A model generated the notes under the pieces. That model did no database searches. It was not told the origin of the DNA and was given only the letters and a program-made list of their open reading frames with translations. Shown in pieces: positions 1 through 5,511 of a stretch of DNA of 5,511 nt. How positions within the stretch are numbered: the first letter of the stretch is position 1; each line of letters begins with the position of its first letter. Made by a program: the position numbers and the translations under genes. This stretch comes from an uncultured Flavobacteriales bacterium (GTDB taxonomy: Bacteria > Bacteroidota > Bacteroidia > Flavobacteriales > Crocinitomicaceae): the NCBI GenBank assembly GCA_946478775.1, contig CAMLDR010000241.1, positions 1 to 5,511 on the forward strand, written 5' to 3'.

Positions 1-141
1 GTCCAACACATCCGCTTCCTGCTCCAAAACCTCCGTTCCATCCCCCAAAGCATGCAGATTCCTTCTTTGGTTAAACAAGCGCTCCATGGCCGTGCTGCTT
101 CCACTATTGACTTTCGTCTGATATGTCTTGTCCCGGTTCAC
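1..141 (-). CDS. N-terminal fragment of a putative DUF4157-type eCIS-associated protein (partial)
   Basis: An open frame of 47 codons runs leftwards from a GTG at 141-139 and leaves the window without a stop. The GTG directly follows the ATPase stop codon (TAA, 144-142) with no spacer and in the same frame. Residues 33-44 read GDGTEVLEQEAD. This resembles the 'GD..E.EAD' signature found near the N-terminus of many DUF4157 ('eCIS core') proteins, ahead of their HExxH-like core, which would lie outside the window. DUF4157 proteins are strongly associated with eCIS loci, and proposed roles include cargo or toxin modules. The preceding stretch is polar and Ser/Thr/Lys-rich, with no signal peptide, which fits a disordered leader. 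An internal ATG at 87-85 is an alternative start, still before the motif. The frame is open and the motif is clear, but the assignment rests on a short motif only. Confidence 0.5.
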   Translation of the reverse strand, partial: MNRDKTYQTKVNSGSSTAMERLFNQRRNLHALGDGTEVLEQEADVLD

Positions 142-1578
142 TTAAGGCGTTCGGTTTTCTTTGATGAATTCTTTTTTAATGCTGCGGTCGAGCCACTCCG
201 TTTTGAGTTCCTGCGTATTGTTTGACAAGGCACACAGACAGGCGTCTTTGAGGATATTGGAGATGTTGGCTCCCGAGAATTGGAACTTGGCCAACTTTTC
301 AATGCTGATGTCTGTATGGTATGAAAAAGGCGACGGAAGTAAACTGCGCCACAACTGTTCGCGTTCTTTTTCCTTGGGTGCGGGAAAATAAATACTGGAT
401 TGAAAGCGGCGCGTCATGGCCGAATCAATGTTGTCTTTGAGATTGGTCGCCAGGATCGTGAGTCCCTTGTGTTCTTCCATGCGCTGCAGCAGGTAGCTCA
501 CTTCCAGGTTGGCCCATTTGTCCTGGGCAGAACTTACCGAAGTCCGTTTGCTGAACAGGGCGTCCGCTTCGTCGAAAAATAAGATCCAGTCCTTGTCGTG
601 CGCCCGGTCAAATAAATGTGCCAGGTTCTTTTCCGTTTCACCGATGTATTTGGAAACGATCATCGACAGATCCACCCGGAAGACATCCTTGCCGTATTTT
701 TTACCGATCAGCTTCGCGGTCAATGATTTCCCGGTTCCTGGTGGTCCGTAGAACAAGCAGGGGTAGGAGACATTAAACATCGGATTGCTTGCCGTGAGGT
801 TTTTACCGTGTTCTACCCAGCGCATAATTTCATCGATACTTTCGCGCGTTTTGGCGTCCAGCACCAGGTTATCCCAATCCAATCCGGTGGTTACCCAGGT
901 GGCCGGGAAAGCACGTCCGAAATCCGGCCGGGGCTGAAATCCCGATTGGAGATACAGTAAATATTCTTGTGTAAGCTGCGGCACATACTGCAGTTCATTG
1001 AGCTGATCAGATGACTCGGTATACATTGGTGCAAGCCGGATGATTCCTTCCCGGACTAATTTTCCCGTATTGGAAATGGCCATTTTATAAAAAACGGCAT
1101 TGGTTTTATCATTCCCGGAAAGCAAGAACAAAACAGTTTGTAAGGTGGGAACAAAATTGGTGTGCACCAGGTCAATAAACCCTCCGAATTCAGGGTGTTT
1201 TGTGCGGACATGATTTCCTGTTTCACGCAAAGCATGGGTCAATTTCTCCGGAGCAAAATGCGGCATGATACTGCAGATGAGCAGTAAACGTTCGGCCGGA
1301 GTTAATTGTAATTCATGAACGAGCTGTGCGTAGGCAGAGTTCGAATCGGGGAGTAGCGGAGCAGGATGTGCGCTGAATAGAAAACCGGTACCTTTCTCTT
1401 CATGAGGAGTTAGTTCCCGAATCCGGGCATCGATAATTTCCATCAACCATTCCATTTCCGCAAGCATCGCTTTCATAAGGAAAGTAACTTCTTCAATGTT
1501 CGGTGTGCGAATCCCCGGCTTGTAGCTGAATGCTTTGGAGTAATCCCTGTTGTGATCGAATTGGTTTTCCATATCCAT
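142..1578 (-). CDS. AAA+ ATPase of the eCIS (Afp15/Pvc15-like)
   Basis: This is a 478-residue cytoplasmic protein with one C-terminal AAA+ module. Walker A is GPPGTGKS at 278-285. Walker B is ILFFDEAD at 332-339, with D336 and E337 as the magnesium and catalytic acids. Sensor 1 is ILATN at 375-379. The arginine finger pair is R390-R391 in AMTRRF, and the small-domain sensor 2 region is SGANISNIL at 435-443. The first ~230 residues form a separate, mostly helical N-terminal domain with no motif I recognise. Such a domain preceding a FtsH/CDC48-like AAA module is typical of the ATPase conserved in eCIS loci (Afp15 in the antifeeding prophage). That protein is needed for or promotes particle assembly, though its exact substrate is unsettled. 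Its linkage to a DUF4255 cap and a sheath gene supports the eCIS role over a general unfoldase. The start is ATG at 1578-1576; ATG at 1572-1570, two codons later, is equally possible. The gene is transcribed divergently from the structural genes. Confidence 0.9.
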   Translation of the reverse strand: MDMENQFDHNRDYSKAFSYKPGIRTPNIEEVTFLMKAMLAEMEWLMEIIDARIRELTPHEEKGTGFLFSAHPAPLLPDSNSAYAQLVHELQLTPAERLLLICSIMPHFAPEKLTHALRETGNHVRTKHPEFGGFIDLVHTNFVPTLQTVLFLLSGNDKTNAVFYKMAISNTGKLVREGIIRLAPMYTESSDQLNELQYVPQLTQEYLLYLQSGFQPRPDFGRAFPATWVTTGLDWDNLVLDAKTRESIDEIMRWVEHGKNLTASNPMFNVSYPCLFYGPPGTGKSLTAKLIGKKYGKDVFRVDLSMIVSKYIGETEKNLAHLFDRAHDKDWILFFDEADALFSKRTSVSSAQDKWANLEVSYLLQRMEEHKGLTILATNLKDNIDSAMTRRFQSSIYFPAPKEKEREQLWRSLLPSPFSYHTDISIEKLAKFQFSGANISNILKDACLCALSNNTQELKTEWLDRSIKKEFIKENRTP

Positions 1579-1632
1579 TTAATAGTGCAAAATGCAATCT
1601 CCAATATTCAAACAAAAAAAGGAAGAAATCAA

Positions 1633-1670
1633 GGACATCAAAGAAGGAATATGGACACATTGGGACAAAT
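1633..1670 (+). repeat. GGACA motif array near the ATPase, 10-bp phased
   Basis: GGACAT (1633-1638), GGACACAT (1653-1660) and GGACAAAT (1663-1670) are spaced 20 and 10 bp apart, putting them on one face of the helix. A further exact GGACAAAT lies at 1723-1730, 60 bp beyond. The array sits 55-92 bp upstream of the ATPase start. Its mirror image (TGTCC in the plus strand) occurs at 1953-1977 near the plus-strand genes. Regulator-binding sites are a possible role; this is inference from spacing and repetition only. Confidence 0.35.
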
Positions 1671-1849
1671 GAAAAAGTGTTAAAAAAGGAGTTAAATCAT
1701 TGTTATTGAGCGCTTTAATCTCGGACAAATAAGCCAGAAATAGCGAATTTTTGGGGTGTTAGCGTGAAACCCTTCAACCACTCTCGAATTTATCAAAGTA
1801 CCAGTATTTACAGTCATTTCAGCGGATTTTGGAGGTGTAAAAAAAATAA

Positions 1850-1862
1850 TCCGGAACCCGGA
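1850..1862. other. Small hairpin TCCGG-AAC-CCGGA between A-tracts
   Basis: A 5-bp stem (1850-1854 with 1858-1862) closes a 3-nt loop. On the minus strand it is followed by ATTATTTTTTTT (1849-1838), which looks like a weak intrinsic terminator reading leftwards. On the plus strand it is followed by A's, so it would not terminate rightward transcription. The stem is short, no gene ends here, and a chance origin is quite possible. Confidence 0.2.
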
Positions 1863-1877
1863 AAAATAAAAAAAAAG

Positions 1878-1892
1878 CCCGTTTACATGTAC
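1878..1892 (+). repeat. Direct repeat copy 1, CCCGTTTACATGTAC
   Basis: This matches the copy at 1944-1958 at 13 of 15 positions (consensus CCCGTTTAyATGTmC), with the two starts 66 bp apart. It contains the perfect 8-bp palindrome TACATGTA (1884-1891). Both copies lie upstream of the plus-strand operon, so a repeated protein-binding site is a reasonable inference. Confidence 0.35.
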
Positions 1893-1943
1893 GCTTTTCG
1901 ATGGTTAAACAATTGATTGTCAATAATTTAATTTTTAGAAACA

Positions 1944-1958
1944 CCCGTTTATATGTCC
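1944..1958 (+). repeat. Direct repeat copy 2, CCCGTTTATATGTCC
   Basis: This is the second copy of the 15-nt repeat seen at 1878-1892. It lacks the full palindrome of copy 1, because C is replaced by T and A by C. Its 3' end overlaps the first TGTCC unit of the phased array and the start of the possible small ORF at 1953. Confidence 0.35.
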
Positions 1959-1977
1959 ATATTTGTCACAAATGTCC
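1953..1977 (+). repeat. TGTC motif array near the fibre operon, containing a 13-nt palindrome
   Basis: TGTC cores at 1954-1957, 1964-1967 and 1973-1976 repeat at 10- and 9-bp steps. The middle unit belongs to a perfect inverted repeat, ATTTGT-C-ACAAAT (1961-1973). Read on the minus strand, the array is GGACATTTGTGACAAAT, closely similar to GGACACATTGGGACAAAT at 1653-1670. The two ends of the intergenic region therefore carry similar elements in opposite orientation. The pattern is directly visible; an operator role is inferred. Direct TGTCA-like repeats at about 10-11 bp recall sites of OmpR/PhoB-type regulators, but I cannot name one. Confidence 0.35.
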
Positions 1978-2078
1978 TTGATTTTGACAAAGGAACCATT
2001 CAACTTTACGGAATCAATTTTCAAACACCTACAACATCGAAACAGGTCTCGTTGAGTAGCAGTTCAAATTTTAAGTAA
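1953..2078 (+). CDS. Possible 41-aa small ORF upstream of the fibre gene
   Basis: ATG at 1953 opens a 41-codon frame ending in TAA at 2076-2078, six bases before the fibre start and in the same frame as it. The product begins MSIFVTNVLDFDKGTIQLYG and ends with a Ser-rich tail (SLSSSSNFK). It has no membrane segment or signal peptide. Codon choice is even and not low in complexity, unlike the A-tract DNA just upstream, so it may be a real small gene, a leader peptide, or a decayed 5' end of the fibre gene. I do not recognise it. The overlapping repeats at 1944-1977 argue that the DNA may be regulatory instead. Confidence 0.3.
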   Translation: MSIFVTNVLDFDKGTIQLYGINFQTPTTSKQVSLSSSSNFK

Positions 2079-2084
2079 TGGATT

Positions 2085-3275
2085 ATGGTAATTGTATCTG
2101 ATCAGGTTTTAAAAACATTTTTTCAGACCGGAGATAAACCCACTTCTTCACAGTTCAGCGCATTGATTGATTCAATGGTGAACAAACTGGATGATGCGCA
2201 GCTATTGGGTTTACGTGTTTATGACAGTACGCGGATTTATGCAAAAGGCGACACGGTCATTTATAACTTTGTAATCTATGAATGCACGGGAATCTCAACT
2301 ACCGGAACTTTTCAACCGAATGACTGGAAGAAAATTGCCGGCGGGACAACAGGCGGAATCAATTACAAAGGAACGTGGGATGCAGCCACAAATATACCCG
2401 ATCTGCTCACCGCCGAATCTCTGAAAGGAGACTACTATGTAGTTGCGGTTGCGGGGGAAACGGATCTGGACGGGATCACGGATTGGAATACAGGAGATTG
2501 GGCCATTTACAACGGTGAATCCTGGGAAAAAATATTCAACAGTGAAATAGTTACGGATGCTGAAAACTCACTAGGAGACGGCATTGGAACATTCCAGGAA
2601 TTGGTGGGGACAGTACTCCGGTTTAAGAGGCTGTTGAGCCCTCAGGGAAGTATAAAACTGACCAATATCGAAAACCAGCAGATCGGCCTGGATATAGCTT
2701 TTGACGATAAAAAAATCTCGAAGGTCACGTCCTGGTCATCACAACGCATCAATGAAGGACTTGGAAACCTTGAAAAAAACAAAGAACCGGCAAACGCGAA
2801 TATTCAAAAGCACATTGCGGACATGAAAAATCCGCACAATACCACCAAGGTGGAAGTTGGTTTGGGTAAAGTAACCAATGATCAGCAGCTTTCACTCAAA
2901 TCCACGGCTAGTTCCGAAGAAGTGAGTCAGAACGATACCACCGAATTTGAGACCAAACTCTCAGTAGTTTTCACACCGGAAGTAACCGGGACTTATTTGG
3001 TGCAATGGTATTTTGAACTCGGCTCCACGAAAGAGACCACTCAAATGGAAGCAAAAGTGGAGGTCAATGCCGTAAAAGAAGCGGAGATCATGCGCATTTC
3101 ACAACATGGATTGGTTACGCAGTTTGATGCGGTATCCGGCATGTTTATCAAAAATATGGAAGCAGAAATAGAATATACGGCGACCATTCAATACAGAAAA
3201 CGTGTGAATGGTACTCCGCCGGAAGAGCATTCCTGCCGTATTCGAAGAGCAAGATTGGTAATACTAAAAGCATAA
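2085..3275 (+). CDS. Phage-tail-fibre-like protein of the eCIS
   Basis: This is a 396-residue modular protein. Residues 5-33 (DQVLK.FFQTGDKPTSSQF..LIDSM) are an N-terminal head common in Bacteroidota phage and eCIS fibre-like proteins. Residues 45-85 (VY....YAKGDTVIY....YECT...DWKKI) look like a carbohydrate-binding-type (CBM5/12-like) module. Residues 93-151 match the tail-fibre pattern GDYYVV..AGETDLDGITDWNTGDWAIYNG.SW. Residues 234-268 carry the fibre motif KEPANANIQ.HIADMKNPH followed by TTK..VGLGKVTN. Residues ~285-396 are a strand-rich C-terminal domain, a plausible receptor-binding or trimeric tip. There is no signal peptide, as expected for a particle component assembled in the cytoplasm. 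The likely role is surface recognition by the injection particle. ATG 2085 is the first start after an in-frame TAA at 2076-2078. The gene is followed after 9 bp by the cap gene. A fibre role is well supported; the target is unknown. Confidence 0.8.
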   Translation: MVIVSDQVLKTFFQTGDKPTSSQFSALIDSMVNKLDDAQLLGLRVYDSTRIYAKGDTVIYNFVIYECTGISTTGTFQPNDWKKIAGGTTGGINYKGTWDAATNIPDLLTAESLKGDYYVVAVAGETDLDGITDWNTGDWAIYNGESWEKIFNSEIVTDAENSLGDGIGTFQELVGTVLRFKRLLSPQGSIKLTNIENQQIGLDIAFDDKKISKVTSWSSQRINEGLGNLEKNKEPANANIQKHIADMKNPHNTTKVEVGLGKVTNDQQLSLKSTASSEEVSQNDTTEFETKLSVVFTPEVTGTYLVQWYFELGSTKETTQMEAKVEVNAVKEAEIMRISQHGLVTQFDAVSGMFIKNMEAEIEYTATIQYRKRVNGTPPEEHSCRIRRARLVILKA

Positions 3276-3284
3276 AAGAGAACC

Positions 3285-3890
3285 ATGATAGACGTTGCAT
3301 TAAATATCCTGAAAGAACAGATTGAGAACCATTTGACGTTGGTGAATAACAACGTGGTGAATGGTGATGGGTTTGTGGTGTTGAGCAATGTGGCGGATGA
3401 AGACGGCAAATGGGCCATTCCCTCCAATAAAATCGGAATGTCTATCATCAATGTGGAAGAAGAGCGAGTAATCAAGGACCAGGTTTTTGAACACCGGAAT
3501 AGCAACGGAGTATATGAGCGTTACAATCCTGAATTAAAGTTAAACCTATACGTTTTGTTCTGCGCCAATTTTGTAAATGCAGGTGATGAAACATTTAAAT
3601 ACGGGGAAGGCTTGAAGCAATTATCGCATGTTATCGGCTTTTTCCAGGGAAAATATGTGTTTACACCGGATAATACTCCCGGAATGGATCCGAAACTTCG
3701 GAAATTGATCGTAGATATATACTCCTATTCTTTTGAACAGCAGTATAATTTCTGGTCGATTCTCGGAGCAAAGTACCTGCCCTCGGTTCTGTATAAAGTC
3801 AGATTGGTTTCCTTCCAGGAGAAAGTATTGGATAGTCAGAATTTACCAATCAGCGAAGTAGAAATAAATAGCAACGATTTAAACGCATGA
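3285..3890 (+). CDS. DUF4255 / Pvc16-family tube-terminating cap protein
   Basis: This 201-residue protein carries the DUF4255 (Pvc16 N-terminal domain) signatures in order: NPELKLNLYVLFCANF at 81-96, LSHVIGFFQGKYVFT at 113-127, LIVDIYSYSFEQQYNFW at 141-157, and LGAKYLPSVLYKVRLVSF at 160-177. Family members (Afp16, Pvc16) form the hexameric terminator at the end of the inner tube and sheath distal to the baseplate, fixing particle length. Length is normal for the single-domain Bacteroidota form; the longer C-terminal extensions of some relatives are absent. The purine-rich AAGAGA just before the ATG may help initiation. The 3' end overlaps the next gene by ATGA, implying coupled translation of the two proteins. 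Confidence 0.88.
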   Translation: MIDVALNILKEQIENHLTLVNNNVVNGDGFVVLSNVADEDGKWAIPSNKIGMSIINVEEERVIKDQVFEHRNSNGVYERYNPELKLNLYVLFCANFVNAGDETFKYGEGLKQLSHVIGFFQGKYVFTPDNTPGMDPKLRKLIVDIYSYSFEQQYNFWSILGAKYLPSVLYKVRLVSFQEKVLDSQNLPISEVEINSNDLNA

Positions 3891-4939
3891 TCAGATCGTA
3901 TAAAATACTGTTTCGGGTTGAACTCAACCATTCCTACTATACAGATGGAGTAAGTAGAGATTTTGATATTTACCCTACTCAGGAAACGGCTACCTGGCTG
4001 CATGAGAATAAGATGATTTTCAGAAGAGACGACACCGGTATGCGCGTGTTTTATACCGATACTAAAAATACGGATCCTTCTGTGCCCTTTACACCTTTTG
4101 ATGCAGTTGAATTGCGGTTCATGCTGTTTTTAAAGAGCACGGAAACCTTTTTCAATATCACCGATCTGATGATCGACAGTGAAGTCTACACATCCGGACA
4201 ATTACTGCTCCTGAAAAACAATGCCTTTGCAGAGGAGCTGGAAATAAGCCTGGTGAACGGAGTAAAACCCTTTGTTTTTTCGTACGTTTTTCCGAAGGAA
4301 ACACCTGATCCTGTTCCCCCCACAGCCAGAGGGCAGATCGAAGTGATTGACCCCTTGGGAAGAAACGTGACACCGGATTCTCCGGATCCGCAGGATGTCA
4401 TACCAAATCCGGAAGGGTTCTTTTCGTATCCGATAGATTTGACCGGATTTCCACGGGGAGCATATACCTTCAAAACAAAGGTAGACGACCTGGATTTAAT
4501 CGAAAAACAGGTGTACGTCGATAACCGGGTTCTGGCAGAAAACCCGTTCGGACTGATCAGCATTCAGTTACCTGCATCAGCGAATGAATTTGAACCAGAT
4601 ACAGTGTTCAAAGCAACATTGAATCAAAAAGAACCGATTTGGAAGTATTACCTGTTGATGAAAAATTTGAATCCGGAAGCGGGATATTCTGTGGTTGATT
4701 CACAGGACGGTTCAACCTACACCTTTACGGAAGAGGATCCGGTTGAAATCAATGGGATAACTACCCTGGTTTTTAAATCGGATCAGCAAATACCCTTGTC
4801 TGAAATTCCCCTGAATAAGATTCGGCTGCTCGATAATACTGCTCAAGTACTGATCGACGGATTGGCAAATCCCACAATCAATGTAATTAGCTCAAGCCCT
4901 GGTAATCCGGAGGTTTACAAAATATATGTTAACGTTTAA
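3887..4939 (+). CDS. Unrecognised 350-aa beta-rich protein between cap and sheath genes
   Basis: I do not recognise a named family here. The start is the ATG in an ATGA overlap with the DUF4255 gene, so the two are probably translationally coupled and made in matched amounts. Three parts can be seen. Residues 1-137 are strand-rich, including FDAVELRFMLFLKSTETFFNI at ~71-91. A Pro-rich linker, TPDPVPPTA, lies at 139-147. An Ig-like stretch at ~148-212 (GQIEVIDPLGRNV ... DLTGFPRGAYTFKTKVDD) is followed by a C-terminal strand-rich domain (~213-350). There is no signal peptide, membrane segment or catalytic motif, which fits a structural protein. Sitting between cap and sheath, it may be a cap adaptor or other terminal structural component of the particle; this is inference from position. 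A surface decoration protein is the main alternative. Confidence 0.7.
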   Translation: MIRSYKILFRVELNHSYYTDGVSRDFDIYPTQETATWLHENKMIFRRDDTGMRVFYTDTKNTDPSVPFTPFDAVELRFMLFLKSTETFFNITDLMIDSEVYTSGQLLLLKNNAFAEELEISLVNGVKPFVFSYVFPKETPDPVPPTARGQIEVIDPLGRNVTPDSPDPQDVIPNPEGFFSYPIDLTGFPRGAYTFKTKVDDLDLIEKQVYVDNRVLAENPFGLISIQLPASANEFEPDTVFKATLNQKEPIWKYYLLMKNLNPEAGYSVVDSQDGSTYTFTEEDPVEINGITTLVFKSDQQIPLSEIPLNKIRLLDNTAQVLIDGLANPTINVISSSPGNPEVYKIYVNV

Positions 4940-4957
4940 ATAATTAAAAAATAGTTT
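4940..4957 (+). promoter_or_regulatory. A/T-rich leader before the sheath gene
   Basis: The 18 bases between the upstream stop and the sheath ATG are almost pure A/T (TAATTAAAAAATAGTTT before ATG) with no GGAGG-like site. A/T-rich, unstructured leaders of this kind are typical of well-expressed Bacteroidota genes, where Shine-Dalgarno pairing is little used. It fixes the ATG at 4958 as the start. Confidence 0.45.
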
Positions 4958-5511
4958 ATGGCAACTAGTTATAAAACCCCCGGAGTATATGTGGAAGAGA
5001 TTAGCACACTTCCTTCATCCATTGCAGCAGTGCCAACTGCTATCCCCGGAATTGTTGGTTACACCGAGAAAGCAGTGTTGGTTGACGGAACCGATGTTAG
5101 CGGTAAGCCGGTAAGAATTACCTCCATGCTGGAATTTGAACAAATTTTTGGAGGTCCGTTCAAACAGGTGTTTAATGTGAATATAACCGGAACGGTTGCC
5201 GCTCCTTCAGTTGTTGCGACACCTGAGTTTGATTCCGATCCAGTTTTAGCGCCGTACATTTTGTATTACCAAATGCAGATGTTCTATGCCAATGGGGGAG
5301 GAACTTGTTACGTTGTTTCTGCTGGTTTGTATTCTTCAGGGGTCATCAAAGGAGATCTGGAAGACGGTCTGAATGAGCTTGAGAAAATCGATGAAATCAC
5401 CCTGGTAAACATTCCGGAAATTGTAAAGCTTGATCTGCCTGCTGATCGCAAGGGATTGAATGAAGGGATGTTAACGCATAGTGCAAAAATGGAAAATCGA
5501 TTTGCATTATT
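4958..5511 (+). CDS. Contractile tail sheath protein, N-terminal part (partial)
   Basis: A frame of 184 codons runs from ATG 4958 to the right edge without a stop. The N-terminus SYKTPGVYVEEISTLPSSIA (residues 4-23), then TAIPGIVGYTEKA (27-39), is the classic opening of phage and eCIS sheath proteins (Afp2-4/Pvc2-4 family). Its extended N-terminal arm links neighbouring sheath subunits. ITSMLEFEQIFGG (54-66), ILYYQMQMFYANGGGTCYVVS (101-121) and KMENRFAL (177-184) are further family hallmarks. Residues ~68-98 form a less conserved insertion between the last-named blocks. The protein polymerises around the inner tube and contracts to drive it into a target. Many eCIS carry several sheath paralogues, so a second copy may follow downstream. 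Which paralogue this is cannot be told from the fragment. Confidence 0.93.
   Translation, partial: MATSYKTPGVYVEEISTLPSSIAAVPTAIPGIVGYTEKAVLVDGTDVSGKPVRITSMLEFEQIFGGPFKQVFNVNITGTVAAPSVVATPEFDSDPVLAPYILYYQMQMFYANGGGTCYVVSAGLYSSGVIKGDLEDGLNELEKIDEITLVNIPEIVKLDLPADRKGLNEGMLTHSAKMENRFAL

Larger units (their letters stand above)
1579..2084. promoter_or_regulatory. Divergent intergenic region between the ATPase and fibre genes
   Basis: About 500 bp separate the two divergent genes, so promoters for both operons must lie here. The region is A/T rich, with A-tracts around 1839-1847 and 1862-1876. I searched by eye for the Bacteroidota promoter pattern (TTTG at -33, TAnnTTTG at -7) and found no full match. 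TAATTTTT at 1929-1936 is close to the -7 element but lacks a well-spaced -33 partner. The repeats, palindrome, hairpin and small ORF inside the region are listed separately. No tRNA or rRNA gene and no riboswitch could be recognised. Confidence 0.6.

Noticed and set aside
161..751. Plus-strand frames of 60-80 codons opposite the ATPase
   Set aside because: They are antisense shadows of a gene whose AAA+ motifs are fully intact; their translations show no motif.
1850..1892. CRISPR, tRNA, riboswitch or insertion-sequence ends in the intergenic region
   Set aside because: There is no regularly spaced long repeat, cloverleaf, transposase or terminal inverted repeat; only short motifs and A-tracts are present.
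1764..1916. 50-codon plus-strand frame starting with GTG in the intergenic region
   Set aside because: It runs through A-tracts giving a Lys-rich low-complexity product, has no recognisable motif, and is best explained by chance in stop-poor repeat DNA.
3188..3505. Minus-strand frames across the fibre/cap junction
   Set aside because: They overlap well-supported plus-strand genes (fibre end and DUF4255), and the products look like random reverse translations.
4158..4563. Two minus-strand frames inside the 350-aa gene
   Set aside because: They are antisense to an operon gene with coupled start and tight spacing; there is no independent initiation signal or motif.
5059..5259. 66-codon minus-strand frame within the sheath gene
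   Set aside because: It is a shadow of the conserved sheath coding sequence.
1..5511. Ordinary myophage-type prophage instead of an eCIS
   Set aside because: The DUF4255 cap and Afp15-like AAA+ ATPase are eCIS markers, and no capsid, portal, terminase or integrase is visible. Genes outside the window could still change this.

Overview
The window looks like part of an extracellular contractile injection system (eCIS; the Afp/PVC/AlgoCIS family of phage-tail-like particles) from a Bacteroidota bacterium. Three genes carry the diagnosis: an Afp15/Pvc15-type AAA+ ATPase, a DUF4255 (Pvc16/Afp16-type) tube-cap protein, and the start of a contractile tail sheath. A phage-tail-fibre-like protein and the beginning of what looks like a DUF4157-type eCIS protein support it. 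The Bacteroidota assignment is an inference. It rests on moderate-to-low GC, A/T-rich gene leaders without strong Shine-Dalgarno sequences, and the protein styles, in particular a fibre with a 'FFQTGDKPT...F..LIDS' head and a 'NPH.TTK..VGLG.V.N' motif.

Layout. On the minus strand, reading leftwards, are the ATPase (142-1578) and, with no spacer, the N-terminal part of a second protein (1-141) that is cut by the window edge. A divergent intergenic region of about 500 bp (1579-2084) follows. It is A/T rich and holds direct repeats, two arrays of GGACA/TGTCC motifs at about 10-bp spacing, a short palindrome and a possible 41-codon ORF. On the plus strand come the fibre-like protein (2085-3275), the DUF4255 cap protein (3285-3890), an unrecognised 350-aa protein overlapping it by 4 nt (3887-4939), and the sheath (4958 to the right edge, no stop reached). 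The tight spacing (9 bp, 4-nt overlap, 18 bp) suggests one plus-strand operon.

How the parts would work together, from family knowledge: sheath subunits wrap an inner tube (not in this window); the DUF4255 protein caps the end distal to the baseplate and sets length; the fibre binds a target surface; the AAA+ ATPase is a conserved eCIS accessory probably used in assembly or disassembly; DUF4157 proteins are eCIS-associated and often linked to cargo. The 350-aa protein between cap and sheath has no function I can recognise. Its coupling to the cap gene makes it a candidate cap or terminal adaptor. The remaining machine (tube, spike, baseplate, tape measure, toxins) must lie outside the window.
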